Positions 60,003-64,000 of a stretch of DNA of 64,000 bases are shown piece after piece. Below the pieces are notes generated by a model. The model had not been told where the DNA came from and ran no database searches. It saw nothing but the letters and a program-made list of their open reading frames with translations. Position 1 is the first letter of the stretch; every line of letters starts with the position of its first letter. The translations under genes were made by a program, and so were the position numbers. This DNA is from Bacteroidota bacterium (GTDB lineage Bacteria > Bacteroidota > Bacteroidia > AKYH767-A > OLB10): positions 62,001 through 126,000 of the forward strand of contig JADKIC010000005.1 of assembly GCA_016721435.1 (NCBI GenBank), written 5' to 3'.

Positions 60003-61784
60003 CTATTCTGTTTTAATCAACTTCACCGTCTTCATTTCATCCCCCATTCGCACCAGCATGAAATACATTCCTTCTGCATTCTCGCTCATGTCAATAGAAT
60101 ATTGGTAATTCCCTTTCTCTGCATCCTTCTGTTCAGCTATTACCTGAATCAATTTTCCGGTGGCATCACGCAGCTCCATTCTCAAAGTACCCATTTCCTT
60201 CATTTCTACAATAGCATCAAAACGGCTACTAAAAGGATTTGGCTGTACTCGAACTGAAGCATTTGCATTCTCTGAATTATTGACTTTGGAAGCTACATTA
60301 CCGGCCAACGCCAATACCGTGCAGTTATCAAATACAGTTAGGAATTTAGAACCGGTTTTTGCCCAGAAACCCGGATTCAAAGTATGAAAAGTACCCGCTC
60401 TCCAAACTACTTCTGAGCCGCTATTCATGACATAGGTGGTATTGTTGATCACTGAATTAGTTGCCAATACATCCGCAAACTCTCCGTCGTCATGCGTCCA
60501 GGAAGGAAATGCTTTATTCGCCCCTGAAACCTCCAGGCCACTGATGGCCACACGCGATGCTTCACTGGCACTTTCATTATCCGCTGAACCGGATGTCCCG
60601 GTTGAAACTCCGTTATAAGTTATAGCAGGATTCGAGAAATAGGCTACCCTGGTACATCCGGAAGCCCCACAGGCATCCGAATACGCCATTACTGTGCGAT
60701 AGTTTCCTGTCACTGTCTTTCCATGCCCGTAAGCATACGGAGTGTTGGTATTGTCTACAAACACATCATGACGGCAACCGTAGAGATGGCCATACTCATG
60801 AGGAAATGTAAGGTTACCCACGGCACAGGTACGGTCTGTTACACAAAATGCATCCGCGTATACAGAAACCGAAACGGCCCATGCTTCACCACAACCATTC
60901 GAGAGGCTATTCACCAGCAGATGGCAAAGATCCGCATCATAATAAGTGCGCCAGTCAAAAATGTCGTCCATAATTCCATCTCCATTAGTACGAAAATTTG
61001 TTTTATCGGTGAACGAATTTCCGCTTTCTGCATAACTTGTTTCGAAGGCACATGCCAATTCCACCTGAAAGTTAACAGCACTGTTCGTGAAAGAAGTATT
61101 GTTGGCCTGAATACAAGATTCTGCAAAACCAATAGGATCTGCCAGTGCAGTACCAACATCATCCGTATAGGCAACGAGGCATCGTATTTTACAATTACCT
61201 GCTTCGGGAGAACCATCAAAAATAACTTCACCGGTTTCCGGATCAACATGCTCTCTCTCTTTTACTTTCTGCCCTTCTTTCAGCATATGCTGGTAACCTT
61301 CATCCGACTCATCCTGTGGAAAAGCCTGTACATTTAAATGAATTAAAATATGCTTATCCCCGGACAAAGGATAAATCATATAGCTGTATTGATTATTTCC
61401 AATACGTGAAGTAATCATGCCATTGTGTTCGGTAACGATGAAATCACCGCCCGGTTCAAATTTTCCGGAGCCGGAAACCATCGAAACGAAACTTTGGGTA
61501 TAGGTCATCTGATCAATCAGTAGATTGGAATGATCAGGCAATGATAAGGTTAAAGAGGTGCTCTTCTTGTTTATCAGAGAAGCATCTGCTTCTATATACC
61601 AGTACCCGACCGTTGTTTCGTCATGTATAAGTGCATTCGCATGATGCTGTTGTTTTTCTGTAAGCAGAGGACGGTCAAGATAACGAATGAATTGTTGTGC
61701 AGAAACGATAGATACGTTTAAGATCAGCAGCAACATTATACATCCGCTAAACACCGGCTTCCTTACTTGTTGTTTGTTTTTCAT
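60003..61784 (-). CDS. Zinc metalloprotease (reprolysin/M72-like), T9SS type A cargo
   Basis: A 593-residue secreted protease. Signal peptide ends near SIVSAQ; a propeptide (about 30-195) precedes the metzincin-like domain with active site HEYGHLYGCRHD (residues 329-340), the HExxHxxGxxH zinc signature, and a YRTVMAYSDACG segment that fits the Met-turn. A C-terminal sorting domain (VQPNPFSSRFDAIVEM...NAEGMYFMLVRMG) ends the protein. It should degrade proteins at the surface or outside. The gene follows the tail-fibre-like gene by 27 bp, so the two are probably co-transcribed. Confidence 0.88.
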   Translation of the reverse strand: MKNKQQVRKPVFSGCIMLLLILNVSIVSAQQFIRYLDRPLLTEKQQHHANALIHDETTVGYWYIEADASLINKKSTSLTLSLPDHSNLLIDQMTYTQSFVSMVSGSGKFEPGGDFIVTEHNGMITSRIGNNQYSYMIYPLSGDKHILIHLNVQAFPQDESDEGYQHMLKEGQKVKEREHVDPETGEVIFDGSPEAGNCKIRCLVAYTDDVGTALADPIGFAESCIQANNTSFTNSAVNFQVELACAFETSYAESGNSFTDKTNFRTNGDGIMDDIFDWRTYYDADLCHLLVNSLSNGCGEAWAVSVSVYADAFCVTDRTCAVGNLTFPHEYGHLYGCRHDVFVDNTNTPYAYGHGKTVTGNYRTVMAYSDACGASGCTRVAYFSNPAITYNGVSTGTSGSADNESASEASRVAISGLEVSGANKAFPSWTHDDGEFADVLATNSVINNTTYVMNSGSEVVWRAGTFHTLNPGFWAKTGSKFLTVFDNCTVLALAGNVASKVNNSENANASVRVQPNPFSSRFDAIVEMKEMGTLRMELRDATGKLIQVIAEQKDAEKGNYQYSIDMSENAEGMYFMLVRMGDEMKTVKLIKTE

Positions 61785-61811
61785 AGCGTAAGAATTAAGG
61801 GTTTAACCGGT

Positions 61812-63508
61812 TTACTTATTGTTTTCAATCGCTGACATACGCACTTGCAATTTTTCATTTAATTCCTGCAGCTTGTCATTTTGTTCTTTTAATTGAATGA
61901 TGTAGAGTGTAAGTTCTTCTACTTTCTCCACCAATTTGGTTTGCATTGCACCCAGATCCACACCACCTTGCTCTTCAATTTGAGAGGCGGAAGGAATGCC
62001 CGGTAAATGCTTATGCTGATTTATTTCTTTTTTCAATTGCTCGAGCGGCATCAATTCATATCCGTCAGCAAAAACATAATCCGGCCATGATGTTTCCAAT
62101 TCCACACGCACTTCTTCAGCGATCAGTTTACCGCCAATGCAAGCTATAAATCCTGTAGCGCCACCTGTTGTTCCAACTCGAATTTGAGAGGTATATACTT
62201 TTGTAGGGAAATATCCGCCCCAATTGCCTTCCGCTGTTGCAGCACCACTGGCTGAGCCATAAACACCAATTCTTGTTCCGACCGTACTACCTGATGCCGT
62301 ACCATATACGCCGTAAGCAGTGCCGGTGTACGTTGAACCAGACGCCAGACCTCTTAGGCCAACATAGCCGGATTCTCCAAAAACTCCATAACCAATACCG
62401 GCACCACCGGAACTCTTTCCATAAACACCACGTCCATCACTTGTTGTGCTTGTATGCTCACCATAAATAGCGGCTGATACCGAGGATGCACTATCAGCAG
62501 AAGCATATACGCCATATATTTTTTTATTGTCAGGATTGCTGCCATCTACATTTAAACGTGCAGTACTTATTGTGCTGAATCCTACACCTACACTTCCATC
62601 TCCATTCACCTGAAAGCGATTAGAGCCTCCTTTATCTGCTTCTATAAACTGAAAGTCATTTGGTGAGCCGGCAGGAACCGTGATTTGCACAATATCATTT
62701 GCTGAAGCCGGTGCATTGGTGCGCCCAAAGTTGACAATCTGTCCTGAGCTTCCAACAACACTTGAAACCGCATTCAATGCCCTTAATGCAGTTCCGGCCT
62801 GAATATCCAGAAAATAGCTTGGCGTAGTAGTTCCTATTCCCACCTGTCCGGTATTATCTACAACAAATCTTTCTCCATTGTTGAAAACACCCCAGTTACC
62901 TGTTGTCTGATCAAAAGATGTCCAGCAAGTTCCAACACCATTTACAGCATAACCATAAAATGGTTTTAATCCGGCCCTGATTGATTAATATACATTCCTC
63001 CAAAACCACTTGCATTAGGACTTTGAACTACAAAATTTGCCGACCCAATCATTGTAGATGTAGTTAAGCAAAAATTAGTTCCTGAATTAAAAATATTACT
63101 TCCAACCAATGCTGCTCCATCCCATTTGGAAACAAAGTTGGTCACATTCGCGCCTACCTTCGGGTCCAGCTCTGTAAATGAAGTAAGGTATCCTGCCAGC
63201 GCATGATCGCCCCAACCGAAAGCGGTATTCCAATCAGATGATGTACCGCCAGTAGCAGTAATTACCCCATTCACATGAAGCCTGGTTGAAGGTGTCTGTG
63301 TACCAATTCCGACATATCCATTGGTCTTGAGCAGCATCCTGACCTGATTATTGGTCTTAATTTTTAAGGGTTTATTATCGCTTGTTCCGATAAAATCCGT
63401 AGCGGAATTCGTACCGGCATTTCCTGTTAGCGACCAGCTTTGCGCATTGGTTTTGACGGAAAGTGCCATAAGACCTCCTGTCATCATCACTATTAAGAGC
63501 TTTTTCAT
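61812..63508 (-). pseudogene. Tail-fibre-like surface protein with C-terminal coiled coil, one frameshift
   Basis: The repaired length is about 565 residues. A signal peptide (LLIVMMTGGLMALSVKTNAQ) is followed by repeated phage tail-fibre-like motifs (GYVGIGTQTPSTRLHVNG, QVGIGTTTPSYFLDI), Gly/Ser/Ala-rich YGVYG and YGVFG repeats, then HLPGIPSASQIEEQGGVDLG and a coiled coil (EKVEELTLYIIQLKEQN), the usual chaperone-like tail of Bacteroidota tail-fibre proteins. The frame is lost at about 62972 (QSGPD then stop; one added base gives QSG-x-GLKPFYGYAVNG). No sorting domain is visible. It probably forms trimeric fibres. Confidence 0.78.
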
Positions 63509-63613
63509 AGTAGGTTGTTTAATTAGATTAGGGGCGAAAACTACTCATCATTTCCATTAGCGTCAACCCCCTAATGCGGTGAAAACTTATAACTCATTGA
63601 TAGATATTTATGA

Positions 63614-63621
63614 TATTTTTG
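63614..63621 (+). promoter_or_regulatory. Promoter -7 box TATTTTTG for the MFS gene
   Basis: A perfect TAnnTTTG box, TATTTTTG, 13 bp upstream of the ATG at 63635, in the 126-bp divergent gap with the tail-fibre-like gene. Confidence 0.5.
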
Positions 63622-63634
63622 CACCTCCAATAAA

Positions 63635-64000
63635 ATGAACAGTTCAAAAACTCCTGCCCTCTCTTTTATTTTCATTACGCTGTTAATTGATATTATCGGA
63701 TTGGGCATCATCATTCCGGTAACACCAAAATTAATCCAGGAATTAACATCCTGTTCCATCAGTGAAGCTTCAACATATGGCGGTTGGCTCATGTTCTCCT
63801 ATGCCATTATGCAATTTCTTTTCTCTCCCGTTATTGGTGGCTTGAGCGATCGTTATGGAAGAAGGCCGGTGTTGCTTTTATCACTCTTTGGATTTGGACT
63901 CGATTACTTGTTTCTTGCTTTTGCACCCACTATTGCATGGCTGTTTCTTGGTCGTTTGCTGGCTGGTATATTCGGTGCGAGTATCACTACGGCCACTGCA
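63635..64000 (+). CDS. TCR/Tet-type MFS transporter, truncated by the window end
   Basis: The first 122 codons are open to the last base. SFIFITLLIDIIGLGIIIP (TM1), GGWLMFSYAIMQFLFSPVIG (TM2), the MFS signature GGLSDRYGRRPVLLLSL, and LFLGRLLAGIFGASITTATA match the N-terminal part of TetA-like drug/proton antiporters. Related Bacteroidota members are often called tetracycline-resistance MFS pumps without proof of substrate. The C-terminal three-quarters are outside the window. Confidence 0.88.
   Translation, partial: MNSSKTPALSFIFITLLIDIIGLGIIIPVTPKLIQELTSCSISEASTYGGWLMFSYAIMQFLFSPVIGGLSDRYGRRPVLLLSLFGFGLDYLFLAFAPTIAWLFLGRLLAGIFGASITTATA

Noticed and set aside
1..64000. tRNA, rRNA, riboswitch or prophage
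   Set aside because: No cloverleaf, rRNA segment, known riboswitch pattern or phage structural cluster was recognised by eye; short RNAs could be missed.

Overview
The window looks like a chromosomal piece from a member of the Bacteroidota, probably free-living or environmental. I base this on: six secreted proteins ending in type IX secretion (T9SS) sorting domains; a giant SprB-repeat adhesin; Bacteroidota-type promoter -7 boxes (TAnnTTTG) close to start codons; almost no Shine-Dalgarno sequences; and family types typical of the phylum (DUF4292 lipoprotein, 7TM sensor kinase, YjdI, fructosamine kinase family). I cannot name a genus. No rRNA, tRNA, CRISPR array, prophage or classical IS element was seen.

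Layout. 0-3 kb: TPR protein, DUF4292 lipoprotein and an EnvC-like murein hydrolase activator, translationally overlapping. 3-7 kb: a LuxR-type response regulator and its 7TM histidine kinase, flanked by two matching inverted repeats, facing an unrecognised secreted protein. 7-10 kb: tatA, a SRPBCC/GyrI-like protein and gpsA with an internal stop. 10-21 kb: one gene for an about 3,700-residue CUB/SprB-repeat/PKD surface protein. 21-24 kb: small lipoprotein and a foreign-looking membrane gene. 23-27 kb: omega-amidase plus methionine-type aminotransferase, fructosamine kinase, YjdI, MarR. 27-33 kb: large NtrY-like kinase, biotin carrier protein, Tat-exported superoxide dismutase, then about 750 bp of minisatellites in inverted orientation. 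33-39 kb: three-gene RND efflux operon. 39-45 kb: OmpA lipoprotein, unknown protein, RibD-type reductase, RecQ, and a RAYT (REP-associated transposase) with its array of REP palindromes. 44-48 kb: sugar transporter plus GH20 hexosaminidase, a GlcNAc-scavenging pair. 48-63 kb: five T9SS cargo proteins, interspersed with a shortened DEAD/DECD-box helicase, a diheme cytochrome c, YjbR, DUF1579 and a tail-fibre-like protein. The window ends inside a TetA-like MFS exporter.

The most interesting system is the RAYT/REP pair. The transposase at 43284-43802 runs directly into five tandem copies of the 20-bp palindrome TGACAGGTCGCGACCTGTCA, most preceded by the REP hallmark tetranucleotide GTAG. The same palindrome recurs at 3.0-3.1 kb (three copies) and 24.2 kb. 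Other leads are the paired AATCCC-N8-GGGATT sites around the two-component system, the inverted minisatellites, 900-bp super-repeats inside the adhesin, and a helicase lacking motifs V and VI.

A caution applies to the whole annotation. At least nine genes are broken by single-base frameshifts that can nearly all be repaired by adding one base, often in a homopolymer. This pattern fits consensus sequencing error better than real gene decay, so genes marked as interrupted may be intact in the organism.
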